Notes under the pieces: model-generated
Seen by the model: the letters and a program-made list of their open reading frames with translations, nothing else
Databases searched by the model: none
Told to the model about the DNA's origin: nothing
Translations under genes and position numbers: made by a program
In this document: in pieces, positions 56,451-64,000 of the stretch
Numbering within the stretch: position 1 is the stretch's first letter
How the letters are laid out: each line of letters starts with the position of its first letter
Assembly: GCA_020638195.1 (NCBI GenBank)
Contig: JACKJC010000002.1
Span: forward strand, 248,001 to 312,000
Source: Methylobacteriaceae bacterium
GTDB taxonomy: Bacteria; Pseudomonadota; Alphaproteobacteria; Rhizobiales; Beijerinckiaceae
Direction of reading: 5' to 3'
DNA: 64,000 nt

Positions 56451-57986
56451 ATGGCGATCGCATACAGGTTCGGGCCATTCGCGCTGGACGTCGCCGCGGG
56501 CATTCTCTTTTGCGGCGACCGTCCGATCATGCTCGGCGGTCGTGCGGTCGCGCTTCTGGAGCGACTTGTCGGCGCAGAGGGCGCGCCGATCTCCAAGGAC
56601 GATCTGATCGAGGCCGCTTGGCCAGGGCTTGTCGTCGAAGACAGCAACCTGACCGTGCAGATCGCCGCGCTGCGGCGCGCCTTGCAAGAGGGAGGCGGGG
56701 CGAGCGACTGGATCGCCACCCTGCCACGGCGAGGTTATCGCTACGCCGGGCCGGCCGTCGTGACGGCCGGGGCCGAAGCGCCGCCGGCGCTCGCCCTTCC
56801 CGGCAAGGCCTCGATTGCGGTACTGCCGTTTCGCGATCTCAGCGAGGATGGCGGCCAGACCTATTTCGTCGACGGGCTCGTCGACGAAATCATCACGGGG
56901 CTGGCGCGGATCAAATGGCTGTTCGTCATCGCCCGCAGCTCCAGTTTCGTCTATCGCTCCAGCAATATGGATGCGCGCCGCGTCGGGCGCGACCTCGGCG
57001 TGCGCTACGTCCTGCAGGGCAGCGTGCTACGCACCGGCCCGCGCGTTCGCGTCGTCGCCCAGCTCGTCGATACGGAGACAGGCGGCCATGTCTGGGCGCA
57101 GAAGTTCGAACGCGCCGCGGCCGATCTCTTTGCGTTGCAGGACGATATCGCCTTGTCGGCGGTTGGCGCGATCGAGCCCGGTTTGCGGCAGGCCGAGGTG
57201 GAGCGCGTTCGGCGCAAGAGGCCCGAGAGCCTCGACGCCTACGACCTGACGCTTCGCGCGCAACCCGACGTGTTTTCAGGCATGCCGGACAGGTCCGCGC
57301 GCGGCCTCGGCTTGCTGGAAAAGGTGCTCGAACTCGAGCCCGACTACGCGCTTGCGCATGGTTATGCGGCGATGGCCTATCACAACCGCTTTCTGCGCGC
57401 AGGCCTTCGCGAGGACGATCGCGCCAGGTCGATCCATCATGCGCGCCGCGCGCTCGAACATGGGCGCGACGACGCGCTTGCGCTCACCTTCGCTGGCTTT
57501 TCGTTCGGTATGGACGCGCACGACAGGCAGGCGGCGTTCGAGGCGTTCGAGGCGGCGCGTCTGGTCAGCCCGTCGACCGCGCTCACCCATATTCTGGGCA
57601 GCGTGGTATTCGCCTGGCAGGGCGAGAGCGAAGTCGCGATCGAATGGAGCGAGCGCGGCATGCGGCTCAGTCCGTTCGATCCCTGGGCTTTCGCTGCGTT
57701 CGACGCGCAGGCGCTCGGGCATTTCAATCGTCGGAGATATGACGAGGCCTGCCGCGCCGCCTATCGATCGGTGCAGTCCAATCCAGGGCACAGCATCACC
57801 TATGTGCAGCTCGCAGCTGCGCTCGTGCGCCTTGGCCGGCTGGACGAAGCGCGCGTTGCGGCCGGGCGGGTTCTCGAACTGCAACCGAACTTCCGCTACG
57901 GGAAACAGTTCGCCGGCGTGAACTGTGCGCCGGCGCTCGCAGCTTCGCTCGGCGAAGCGCTGTGGTCGGCAGGATTGCCCGAATAG
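56451..57986 (+). CDS. Winged-helix (CadC/OmpR-type) regulator with TPR domain
   Basis: 511 aa. Residues 1-100 are a Trans_reg_C winged helix (YRFGPFALDVAAGILFCGDRPIMLGGRAVALLERLV ... LIEAAWPGLVVEDSNLTVQIAALRRAL ... PRRGYRYAGP). Residues about 115-230 form the TolB-like domain usual in such regulators (IAVLPFRDLSEDGGQTYFVDGLVDEIITGLARIKWLFVIARSSSF). TPR-like helices from about 265 to the end follow. No TM helix, unlike CadC, so the protein is soluble. Its ligand is unknown. The frame runs 363 codons further upstream over prmA, with no family character. RBS GGGAGGGA lies about 10 nt from the ATG. Confidence 0.88.
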   Translation: MAIAYRFGPFALDVAAGILFCGDRPIMLGGRAVALLERLVGAEGAPISKDDLIEAAWPGLVVEDSNLTVQIAALRRALQEGGGASDWIATLPRRGYRYAGPAVVTAGAEAPPALALPGKASIAVLPFRDLSEDGGQTYFVDGLVDEIITGLARIKWLFVIARSSSFVYRSSNMDARRVGRDLGVRYVLQGSVLRTGPRVRVVAQLVDTETGGHVWAQKFERAAADLFALQDDIALSAVGAIEPGLRQAEVERVRRKRPESLDAYDLTLRAQPDVFSGMPDRSARGLGLLEKVLELEPDYALAHGYAAMAYHNRFLRAGLREDDRARSIHHARRALEHGRDDALALTFAGFSFGMDAHDRQAAFEAFEAARLVSPSTALTHILGSVVFAWQGESEVAIEWSERGMRLSPFDPWAFAAFDAQALGHFNRRRYDEACRAAYRSVQSNPGHSITYVQLAAALVRLGRLDEARVAAGRVLELQPNFRYGKQFAGVNCAPALAASLGEALWSAGLPE

Positions 57987-58010
57987 TCGCGGGTTGTGGA
58001 AGCGCGTCGC

Positions 58011-58355
58011 CTAATTGCGCGGCAGGTAGGTGAAGCGCAGGTGGCCGCTCCAGAAGCCGGTCACGCCGGTCGTGCGAAGCAGAAGCAGCCCGACGCCAGC
58101 TGCCGCGGCTATCCAGAATAGCGCCTGCGCATTCGGCGCGCGGCGCTTCATGCCGAAGAGACCGGCGACCATCAGCACGTCGAAGATGATCGTGAGATTG
58201 CGCTCGGTCGGCGATGGCATCGCATGCACCGGAACGAGCAGACGGTAGGCGAAGAGGCCGATCAGAATGGCGGACAGCAGGTAGAAGATGGCAGGCGCGG
58301 TTTGCTGCTGACGGTCGCTGACGACGGGCGTCGCGGAATGTGCTTCTTCGGACAT
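58011..58355 (-). CDS. Small membrane protein, unknown function
   Basis: 114 aa with three hydrophobic segments: IFYLLSAILIGLFAYRLL (about 23-40), LTIIFDVLMVAGLFGMK (about 54-70) and ALFWIAAAAGVGLLLLR (about 78-94). A hydrophilic start MSEEAHSATPVVSDRQQQ precedes TM1. No family recognised. The ATG at 58355 is chosen because the upstream extension of the frame is basic and low in character. Convergent with the CadC-like regulator gene. Confidence 0.65.
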   Translation of the reverse strand: MSEEAHSATPVVSDRQQQTAPAIFYLLSAILIGLFAYRLLVPVHAMPSPTERNLTIIFDVLMVAGLFGMKRRAPNAQALFWIAAAAGVGLLLLRTTGVTGFWSGHLRFTYLPRN

Positions 58356-58473
58356 GGCAAGCGTCTCCGGTCTTCGACGCCTCCTGTTTGCCGGCCGCGC
58401 GCCTGCCTCGCGGTGCGCAGCCGCACTTTCTGTCCGCTTTGCGTCTGTGCCGATGAAAGCGATAGCCTGAGGC

Positions 58474-58713
58474 ATGAATCTCAAATGGATCGCCCTGTCG
58501 TTATTTTTCATGATCGCCCCAGGCGCGGTTTCCGCCGACGAACCCGCGCCTCCGCCACAAACGCAGATCGAGCGCGACGCTGTGCAGGCCTGGGGCCGCG
58601 CTCACGCGGATTGCGAGGAATGGAGCGACAGCTGTGTCGCCTGCACCAAGGCGGGCTGTTCGACGGCGGGCATCGCCTGCACGCCGAAGGAAACGATCTG
58701 CCGGGCGAAGTGA
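58474..58713 (+). CDS. Small exported cysteine-rich protein
   Basis: 79 aa. Signal peptide MNLKWIALSLFFMIAPGAVS with cleavage after SADE-type site near residue 21. The mature 58 residues contain six cysteines in ADCEEWSDSCVACTKAGC, IACTP and ETIC, so it is probably a small disulfide-stabilised periplasmic protein. No family recognised. The first part of the gene faces the small membrane protein gene divergently. Confidence 0.7.
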   Translation: MNLKWIALSLFFMIAPGAVSADEPAPPPQTQIERDAVQAWGRAHADCEEWSDSCVACTKAGCSTAGIACTPKETICRAK

Positions 58714-58752
58714 GGCGCGCTCCCCCTGCCGCCGAAGGACAGGACAGGCCCG

Positions 58753-59466
58753 CTAGGCCCCGAATTCGTGCTCGAGATAGACGCGGGTGAATTCCGGAAC
58801 GCGGAGCCGGTCGAGATCGCGCATATCGCGCACGATGCGTATGCCGGCGAGTTCGGGCTCGACGTCGCGCGCGAGAAACTCATCGACACGTGCGACGATC
58901 GCGTCGGCGCTTTCCTTCACGCGCACGGGCCGCATGCAGGCGACACGCCCGCCGAGCCGCACGATGGTCCAGGTGGAATCGATCGCGCAATCGTCGATCT
59001 CGAGCCCGGTCTCCTCGCGCAATTCCCGCGAGACCGAGCCGGCGAGATCCACCCTGTCGCCGTTGATGTCGTTGCGATCCGGCGTGCCGGCTGGAAAGTA
59101 GGACATGCCGGCGCTGGCGGTATGCGCGCCCATCTCGCCGAGCAGGAAGGCGCCGTCGGCGGAGCGAAGAGCCGCCATTGCGAAGCCGTTGAAAACGTGA
59201 CCGGGGAAATCGAAATCGCGATAGGCGAGAAAAGCGGAGAAGGCCGTCTCGAAATATCGGGAGCGAAGGATGCCGCCGTTCTCCGGCAAATGTTCGATTG
59301 TGTGGCCGAGCAGCACGCGACCGTCGAACATGGCGGGCTTTTGGGCGACGGCCTTTCGCCAATGGGTTGCAATCTCGTCCGCCCGCTCGCGCGCGAAATC
59401 CCAGTCGAACGGCGTAACGCGCGCGTCGATTTCCGCGACACGAAAGATCTGCGCGGCGCCGCTCAC
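58753..59466 (-). CDS. Nudix-like protein
   Basis: 237 aa. The only clear domain mark is RELREETGLEI at about residues 160-170, the R-E-x-x-E-E-x-G core of the Nudix box; the first half of the box (G-x5-E) is degenerate (GDRVDLAGSVS), so hydrolase activity is uncertain. The N-terminal part (TPFDWDFARERADEIATHW ... HTIEHLPENGGILRSRYFETAF) occurs in a Nudix-like family common in Rhizobiales. Start is a GTG overlapping the TGA of the PhzF gene (GTGA), giving a two-gene operon; a longer frame upstream is basic and unlikely. Confidence 0.75.
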   Translation of the reverse strand: MSGAAQIFRVAEIDARVTPFDWDFARERADEIATHWRKAVAQKPAMFDGRVLLGHTIEHLPENGGILRSRYFETAFSAFLAYRDFDFPGHVFNGFAMAALRSADGAFLLGEMGAHTASAGMSYFPAGTPDRNDINGDRVDLAGSVSRELREETGLEIDDCAIDSTWTIVRLGGRVACMRPVRVKESADAIVARVDEFLARDVEPELAGIRIVRDMRDLDRLRVPEFTRVYLEHEFGA

Positions 59467-60365
59467 AGAGCCAGGGTTCCTTCGCTGACGCGCACGGCAT
59501 GGCCGCCGATGGTGGCGGCGTTCAGCGCGCCGTCGCGCACGCTCATGCCGAGTGTAATGCGCGAAGGGCGGCCCATTTCGTAGCCTTGCTCGATGACGAG
59601 CGCATGCTCGCCGTCGTCGGGCTTTTCGAAGGCGTGCGCGACGCCCGCGAAAGCCGCCGCCGCGCCGCCGGTCGCGGGGTCTTCCAGTCCCGGCATCATC
59701 GTGCTGAACATGCGCGCATGCACGGCGCTGTCGGCTTCGCACGTCTCGCGCGTATAGAGCCAGAGGCCGCGCCCGCCGGCGGCGGCGGCCGTCAGCTTCT
59801 GCGCATCGGGTCTCGCGCGGGCGATGGCGTCGAGGCCTGACACGGGCACGAAACAGAAAGGCGTGCCAGCGGACCAGACGACGGGCGTGTGGCCGTCAAA
59901 GCCGATGTCTTTTTCATCCAGCGCGAGCGCGTCGGCGACCGCGCGCGCATCGGCCGCACCGATTTTTTCCGGCAGGCGCGGTAGATCGAAATAGGCGAAG
60001 GAGGCGCCGCGCTTTTCGAGCCGCACGGTGCAATTGACGTCGCCGACTTCTTCCTCCAGCACGACCGTAAGATCGCGCGCGCCGGCGAGTTCGGGCGCGC
60101 GCAGCGAGGCAAGAAGCACGGCGCTGCCGACGGTCGGGTGGCCGGCAAAGGGCAATTCCATAGCCGGCGTGAAGATGCGGATGCGCGCCGTATTGACCGG
60201 ATTTCGCGCAGGCAGGACGAAGACGGTTTCCGAGAGATTGAATTCGCGCGCAATCCTTTGCATTTGCGCGTCGTTCAAGCCTTCAGCGTCGACGACGACG
60301 CCAAGTGGATTGCCCTCGAGGGGAGTTTTCGCGAAAACGTCGAGCGTGAAGAATCGGCGCGCCAT
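59463..60365 (-). CDS. PhzF family isomerase
   Basis: 300 aa, diaminopimelate-epimerase-like fold. Starts FFTLDVFAKTPLEGNPLGVVVDA, then NLSETVFVLP with the acidic catalytic Glu, RIFTPAMELPFAGHPTVGSA and the C-terminal MPGLEDPATGGAAAAFAG. PhzF proteins isomerise small acids, and most family members outside phenazine clusters have unknown substrates. No phenazine genes are present, so that role is unlikely. The ATG is 45 nt from the divergent I78 gene, so both promoters share a short region. Confidence 0.9.
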   Translation of the reverse strand: MARRFFTLDVFAKTPLEGNPLGVVVDAEGLNDAQMQRIAREFNLSETVFVLPARNPVNTARIRIFTPAMELPFAGHPTVGSAVLLASLRAPELAGARDLTVVLEEEVGDVNCTVRLEKRGASFAYFDLPRLPEKIGAADARAVADALALDEKDIGFDGHTPVVWSAGTPFCFVPVSGLDAIARARPDAQKLTAAAAGGRGLWLYTRETCEADSAVHARMFSTMMPGLEDPATGGAAAAFAGVAHAFEKPDDGEHALVIEQGYEMGRPSRITLGMSVRDGALNAATIGGHAVRVSEGTLAL

Positions 60366-60410
60366 TGCCCTATCATAGCGCAGGGTTTTGGAGCCGTCGC
60401 GGAGGCGCGG

Positions 60411-60665
60411 ATGCGAGTACTCGTGGCGATTGTACTTCTGTGCGCGTCGGGCGCCGCGGCGTCGGCCTGCGACGCCGGCAAGGCCGATTTCGCCGTGGGC
60501 AAGCCGTATTACGCAGGGCTTGCCGAACGCGCCCGCGTCGCGGCCGGCGCGTCGATCGCGCGGCAGATGATCCGGGGCCGCGTCTATACGATGGAATTTC
60601 GCGGCGACCGCCTCAATCTGCACACGGACGAGCGGGGGAGGGTTCTCCGCGTTACCTGCGGTTGA
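60411..60665 (+). CDS. Exported I78-type peptidase inhibitor
   Basis: 84 aa. Signal peptide MRVLVAIVLLCASGAAASA, then CDAGKADFAVGK, ARVAAGASIARQMIRG, YTMEFRGDRLNLHTDERGRV and a terminal CG. The first and last cysteine, the R-x-x-R/G hinge, and the D-R-L-N stretch are the I78 family marks; these small periplasmic proteins inhibit serine proteases such as subtilisin. The ATG at 60411 follows GGAGGCGCGG; a longer frame overlaps the PhzF gene on the other strand. Confidence 0.78.
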   Translation: MRVLVAIVLLCASGAAASACDAGKADFAVGKPYYAGLAERARVAAGASIARQMIRGRVYTMEFRGDRLNLHTDERGRVLRVTCG

Positions 60666-60669
60666 GGGC

Positions 60670-61371
60670 TCAGCCGAAGATTTTCCGCGCGAGGTCGATC
60701 ATGTCATCGCCCGCGACGTCCACTTCGATCTTCGGCGTGCTTTCGCCCTTGCCCGGGCCCTTCTCGTCGGGACGCGCGACGAAGCCGGTTTGCAGGCCGC
60801 AAGCCTTGGCGGCGGCGAGGTCGTCGGAATGGGCGGCGACCATCATGCAGTCTTCAGGCGCGAGATCGAAGGCGGCGCAGGCTGAAAGATAAACGTCCGG
60901 CTTGGGTTTGTAGTCGCGTGAAAACTCGGCGCCGAGGATCGCGTCCCAATGGAAATTGTTGCGACGCGCGAGCGCGGCCATCAGCGAGATATTGCCGTTG
61001 GAGACGGGCGCGAGCAGCGCGTGCTTTCGCAGCATGGCGATGCCTCGTGTAGAATCCGGCCAGGCGTCCAGCCTGTGCCAGGCGAGAACGAGGGCGCGCT
61101 TTGTGATATCCGAAATGTCCGAAAGGCCGAAATCGGGAAGGATGCGCTCGAGCGTGCGCGCATGCACGACGTCGAGCTTGGCGAAGGGCAGGCGGCCGGA
61201 GCGGATTTCCTCCATGCCGGGCTGATATTCGGCGCGCCAGGCGTCGGCGAAGGCGGTCCAGATGAGATCGTGGCCGAGCGGATGCAGGATAGTGCGCGCC
61301 TCGCGCGCGACGCCCTCGCGCCAGTCGACGACCGTGCCGAAGACGTCGAAGAAAAAGGCCTTCGCGACCAT
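60670..61371 (-). CDS. L-2-haloacid dehalogenase-like HAD hydrolase
   Basis: 233 aa HAD type II. Motif I KAFFFDVFGTVVDW with nucleophile Asp9, motif II LAPVSNGN, motif III YKPKPDVYLSA and motif IV MMVAAHSDDLAAAKACGLQTGFV. The HSDDL AAAKACGL end is characteristic of L-2-haloacid dehalogenases, which hydrolyse 2-halocarboxylic acids to D-2-hydroxy acids. Whether it truly dehalogenates or acts on phosphates cannot be told. Divergent from a second HAD gene 55 nt away. Confidence 0.88.
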   Translation of the reverse strand: MVAKAFFFDVFGTVVDWREGVAREARTILHPLGHDLIWTAFADAWRAEYQPGMEEIRSGRLPFAKLDVVHARTLERILPDFGLSDISDITKRALVLAWHRLDAWPDSTRGIAMLRKHALLAPVSNGNISLMAALARRNNFHWDAILGAEFSRDYKPKPDVYLSACAAFDLAPEDCMMVAAHSDDLAAAKACGLQTGFVARPDEKGPGKGESTPKIEVDVAGDDMIDLARKIFG

Positions 61372-61426
61372 GCGCTCCTCCGCTTATGTTGGTTGAGACT
61401 ATGCGCCATGTCGGCGCTGGCTTTCA

Positions 61427-62047
61427 ATGCGGGTCGCGCGCGTGGCGAAAAAGGATGTCGTGTTCGATCTCGGCAATGTGCTGCTGCGCTGGGACCCGCG
61501 GCATCTCTATCGCAAGGTGTTCGCCGACACGGCGCGGATGGAGGAATTTCTGAGGGGCGCGTGTTCGCTCGCCTGGATTCACTCGATTGACGGCGTCCAG
61601 GATTTCGCTGAACCGATAGCGACGCGCGCGAAAGAGTTCCCCGAGTTCGCCGCCGAACTCGCCCTGTTCGACACGCGCTGGCTCGAGACGCTCGACGGCG
61701 CGATCGAGGACAATCTCGCAATCATGCGCGCGCTGAAAGCGCAGGGGCGGGCAGTCTACGGGCTGACCAATTATCCCGCGCAGAAATTCGATGCTTCGCG
61801 CGCGATCCATCCGTTTCTCGACGAATTCGACGCCATCGTCGTGTCGGGCCGCGAAGGCGTGACCAAGCCCGATCCGCGCATCTATCAAATCCTGTTCGAA
61901 CGCGCGGGCCGCGCGCCGGAGGAACTCGTGTTCGTGGACGACGTTGCGCGCAACATCGAAGCTGCTGAAAAACTCGGGATGGCGGGTGTGTTGTATGCGC
62001 CGGGGATGGATCTGGCGGCGGAGTTGCGGCGGGCGGGGGCGCTGTAG
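61427..62047 (+). CDS. HAD-IA family hydrolase
   Basis: 206 aa. Motif I KKDVVFDLGNVLLRWDP with a nucleophile Asp, motif II VYGLTNYPAQKF, motif III REGVTKPDPRIYQILFERAG and motif IV ELVFVDDVARNIEAAEKLGM with the metal Asp pair. The ending YAPGMDLAAELRR is typical of YihX-like sugar phosphatases and related epoxide-hydrolase N-terminal HADs. Substrate unknown. Start ATG 61427; a GTG 15 nt later (VAKKDVVFD) is an alternative. A degenerate REP unit begins 4 nt after the stop. Confidence 0.85.
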   Translation: MRVARVAKKDVVFDLGNVLLRWDPRHLYRKVFADTARMEEFLRGACSLAWIHSIDGVQDFAEPIATRAKEFPEFAAELALFDTRWLETLDGAIEDNLAIMRALKAQGRAVYGLTNYPAQKFDASRAIHPFLDEFDAIVVSGREGVTKPDPRIYQILFERAGRAPEELVFVDDVARNIEAAEKLGMAGVLYAPGMDLAAELRRAGAL

Positions 62048-62051
62048 ACAT

Positions 62052-62079
62052 TGGACCGCAAGCGTGAAGGCTCGCGATC
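62052..62079 (+). repeat. Degenerate REP-like palindrome, copy 4
   Basis: TGGACCGCAAGCGTGAAGGCTCGCGATC resembles the core at 39473 and 50230 but its stem is imperfect (GCAAGC-GTGAA-GGCTCGC). It starts 4 nt after the HAD gene stop, in the same orientation as the other copies. Confidence 0.55.
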
Positions 62080-62085
62080 TCGGCG

Positions 62086-62637
62086 CTATTCGACGATGCC
62101 CGTCGGCAGGCCATCCATGCTGACGACATTCTTCTCGCGCCAATAATCCGCTATGCCTTGCGGGCCCTTGGCCTGCGCCCAATTGTCGAGCGCGGAGCGT
62201 TCCTTCTGGTAGTCGAAGGCGGGCACGGCGTAGCCGCACGACGTCTTCACGAGATCGACCGCGAGCCGCACGATCTGACGGGCGCCGACGGGACGCTGGT
62301 CATCGAAGTGGTCCGCGAGCGCGCGTGAAAATTCCGCGCTGTCGCGATGCAGAATTTCCCCATGGCCGTAGAGACGCAGAATGTTGGGCGGACCTTCGAA
62401 GGCGCAGAACATGATGGTGAGGCGGCCGTCCGCCTTCAGATGCGCCGCCGTCTCGGCGCCGGAGCCGGTGAGGTCGAGCCAGCAGATTTCATTGTCGCCG
62501 ATGATGCGGAATTCGCGCGTCGAACGTGGCGAGATGTTGATGCGCGTATCTCTCGCGGCGGACGCGGCGAAGAAGATGTGCTGGCGAGCGATAAAGTCGC
62601 GCAGCTCGGGTGTGAGACTCGGATATTCCTTGGCCAC
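62086..62637 (-). CDS. Pyridoxamine 5'-phosphate oxidase-like protein
   Basis: 183 aa split-barrel flavin-fold protein. It begins YPSLTPELRDFIARQHIFFAASAARDTRINISPRS and has LTIMFCAFEGPPNILRLYGHGEI in the middle, as in PNPOx-like proteins of unknown function. The true PdxH active-site Arg/His set was not recognised, so vitamin B6 synthesis should not be assumed. The gene lies in a minus-strand block and its start is 163 nt from the FadH-like gene stop. Confidence 0.82.
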   Translation of the reverse strand: MAKEYPSLTPELRDFIARQHIFFAASAARDTRINISPRSTREFRIIGDNEICWLDLTGSGAETAAHLKADGRLTIMFCAFEGPPNILRLYGHGEILHRDSAEFSRALADHFDDQRPVGARQIVRLAVDLVKTSCGYAVPAFDYQKERSALDNWAQAKGPQGIADYWREKNVVSMDGLPTGIVE

Positions 62638-62700
62638 GTCGGGCTCCTGTGAAGCGATGCGTGGCGGGAAGGATAGGGCGTATTGCCCAGAAAATCATGC

Positions 62701-62785
62701 CGTGATTGCGAGGAGCGCGTAAGCGACAAAGCAATCCAGAGCAGCGTCATCGCTCTGGATTGCTTCGCTGCGCTCGCAATGACGG
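62701..62785. repeat. Long imperfect palindrome in intergenic spacer
   Basis: ATTGCGAGGAGCGCGTAAGCGA-CAAAGCAATCCAGAGC (left arm) mirrors GCTCTGGATTGC-TTCGCTGCGCTCGCAATGACG (right arm). The perfect core GCAATCCAGAGC (62731-62742) / GCTCTGGATTGC (62752-62763) has a 9-nt loop, and GATTGCGAG / CTCGCAATG pair further out. This is a dispersed repeat type known to me from Bradyrhizobium-like genomes; it sits between the PNPOx-like and FadH-like genes. Confidence 0.8.
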
Positions 62786-62800
62786 TAACGAAAGCGCCCG

Positions 62801-64000
62801 CTACACCACCGCCGCCAGCCGGCACGCCTGGTCGATCGCGCGCTTGGCGTCGAGTTCGGCGGCCTCGTAGGCGCCGCCGACTATCGCGGCCTTCAGGCCT
62901 CTGGCCTGGAGGTCGTCGTAGAGCTTGCGCATCGACGTCTGTCCCGCGCAGACGATAATCGTGTCGACATGGAACAGCTTTGGTTCGCCGTTGACCGTCG
63001 TATGTAGGCCCGCGTCGTCGATCTTCAGATAGTCGACGCCGCCGACCATCTTCACACCGCGACGCTGCAGGCTCAAGCGATGCGTCCAGCCGGTGGTGCG
63101 GCCGAGGTTGCGGCCGAGCGCGTCGGTCTTGCGCTGCATAAGCGTGACCTCGCGGCCGGATGTCTCGACATGCGGCTCGACGCCGGTGACTCCGCCGCGC
63201 GGATGGTTCTTGAAGTCGATGCCCCATTCACGCGCGAAAACGTCGATGTCGAGCGCGGCCGAAACGCCGGCGTGGCTGACGAGTTCGGCGACGTCGAAGC
63301 CTATGCCGCCGGCGCCCATGATCGCGACCTTCTGGCCGATCGGCTTCTTGCCGAGGATCGCGTCCATGTAGCCGACAACCTTCGGATGATCGATGCCGGG
63401 TATTTGCGGCGTCCGCGGCTCGATGCCCGTGGCCACGATCACTTCGTCGAAGCCTGACAAGGCGTCGGCGTCGACGCGCGTATTGAGCCGCAGATCGACG
63501 CCGCGCAGCGCGATCATGCGGCGGAAATAACGGATCGTCTCGTCGAATTCTTCCTTGCCCGGAATTTTCCGCGCGAGATTGAACTGACCGCCGATGTCGC
63601 TGTTCGCCTCGAAAAGCGTGACCTTGTGGCCGCGCTCGGCCGCCGTGATCGAGAAGGCGAGGCCGGCGGGCCCCGCGCCGACGACGGCGATCTTCTTCGG
63701 CATGTTGGTCGGCAGATAGTTCAGTTCCGTCTCGTGGCAGGCGCGCGGATTGACGAGGCAGCTGACGAGCTTGCCGTTGAACGTGTGATCGAGACAGGCC
63801 TGGTTGCAGGCGATGCAGGTATTGATCTCGTCCTCGCGGCCTTCAAAGGCCTTCTTCACGAGTTCGGCGTCGGCGAGCATCGGGCGCGCCATCGAAACGA
63901 TGTCGCCATCGCCGCGCGCGAGAACGTCTTCCGCGACATGCGGCATGTTGATGCGGTTCGAGGTGATCATGGGCACGCCGAGTTCCTTGCGCAGGCGGCC
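62801..64000 (-). CDS. 2,4-dienoyl-CoA reductase (FadH-type), C-terminal part
   Basis: About 399 residues are visible and the frame runs out of the window on the right, so the old-yellow-enzyme N-terminal barrel is missing. Visible: end of the barrel (VPMITSNRIN, DGDIVSMARPMLADAELV), iron-sulfur cysteines in INTCIACNQACLDHTF and SCLVNPRACHE, FAD/NADPH site KIAVVGAGPAGLAFSITAAERGHKVTLFEA, second nucleotide site KVAIMGAGGIGFDVAELV. It reduces 2,4-dienoyl-CoA with NADPH in unsaturated fatty-acid oxidation. FadH is chosen over NADH:flavin oxidoreductase homologues because of the CIACNQACLD motif. Confidence 0.88.
   Translation of the reverse strand, partial: GRLRKELGVPMITSNRINMPHVAEDVLARGDGDIVSMARPMLADAELVKKAFEGREDEINTCIACNQACLDHTFNGKLVSCLVNPRACHETELNYLPTNMPKKIAVVGAGPAGLAFSITAAERGHKVTLFEANSDIGGQFNLARKIPGKEEFDETIRYFRRMIALRGVDLRLNTRVDADALSGFDEVIVATGIEPRTPQIPGIDHPKVVGYMDAILGKKPIGQKVAIMGAGGIGFDVAELVSHAGVSAALDIDVFAREWGIDFKNHPRGGVTGVEPHVETSGREVTLMQRKTDALGRNLGRTTGWTHRLSLQRRGVKMVGGVDYLKIDDAGLHTTVNGEPKLFHVDTIIVCAGQTSMRKLYDDLQARGLKAAIVGGAYEAAELDAKRAIDQACRLAAVV

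Noticed and set aside
60670..62047. Dehalogenation gene cluster for halo-acid growth
   Set aside because: Only HAD-fold enzymes are present; no transporter, regulator or hydroxy-acid dehydrogenase adjoins.

Overview
This 64 kb window is chromosomal DNA from an alphaproteobacterium, most likely a member of the Hyphomicrobiales (Rhizobiales). The evidence is the uniformly high GC content, the gene content, the long-linker FtsZ, the division/cell-wall gene order, and the style of the intergenic palindromic repeats. The species cannot be named from the sequence alone. No transposase, integrase, phage gene, tRNA, CRISPR array or plasmid function was seen, so this is mostly core genome with a few accessory genes.

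Layout. 1-4.9 kb: the 3' end of a DUF4424 gene, a cysteine-rich secreted protein, a small J-domain-like protein, an MFS transporter and a membrane-spanning KAP-type P-loop NTPase. 5-8.2 kb: ettA, a quinone oxidoreductase and a small exported protein. 8.2-13.9 kb: a methionine-cycle operon (ArsR-methyltransferase fusion, metF, metH) with a near-consensus promoter overlapped by a perfect 18-bp palindrome. 13.9-24.5 kb: a DUF2254 membrane protein and an SDR, a TauD/TfdA dioxygenase, a GGDEF-EAL protein, a peptidoglycan amidase, a lytic transglycosylase, an acyl-CoA ligase, an M20 deacylase and a VOC protein. 24.6-25.0 kb: RNase P RNA.

25.7-47.4 kb is a complete, very compact dcw cluster: mraZ-rsmH-ftsL-ftsI-murE-murF-mraY-murD-ftsW-murG-murC-murB-[membrane protein]-ddl-ftsQ-ftsA-ftsZ, then lpxC. 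Most junctions overlap by 1-4 nt. The mraZ promoter is covered by four CCC(A/G) boxes at exact 10-bp spacing, consistent with MraZ autoregulation. A polytopic membrane protein of uncertain function sits between murB and ddl, and its only usable start lies inside a palindromic repeat. bamD, recN and ligA follow.

52.6-64 kb is a mixed housekeeping and accessory region: aminopeptidase P, prmA, a cupin next to a CadC-like regulator, PhzF and Nudix-like proteins, an I78 inhibitor, two HAD-family hydrolases, a PNPOx-like protein and the C-terminal part of a FadH-type 2,4-dienoyl-CoA reductase.

The most distinctive non-genic feature is a family of REP/BIME-like palindromes (core ATGGACCGCGAGCC-loop-GGCTCGC). 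Three copies begin at, or within one base of, the stop codon of the upstream gene, in the same orientation, and a fourth begins a few bases after one. Their ATG creates false or borrowed N-termini. No clearly new multi-gene system was found. The best leads are this repeat family, the extra membrane gene in the dcw cluster, and the methionine-operon operator.
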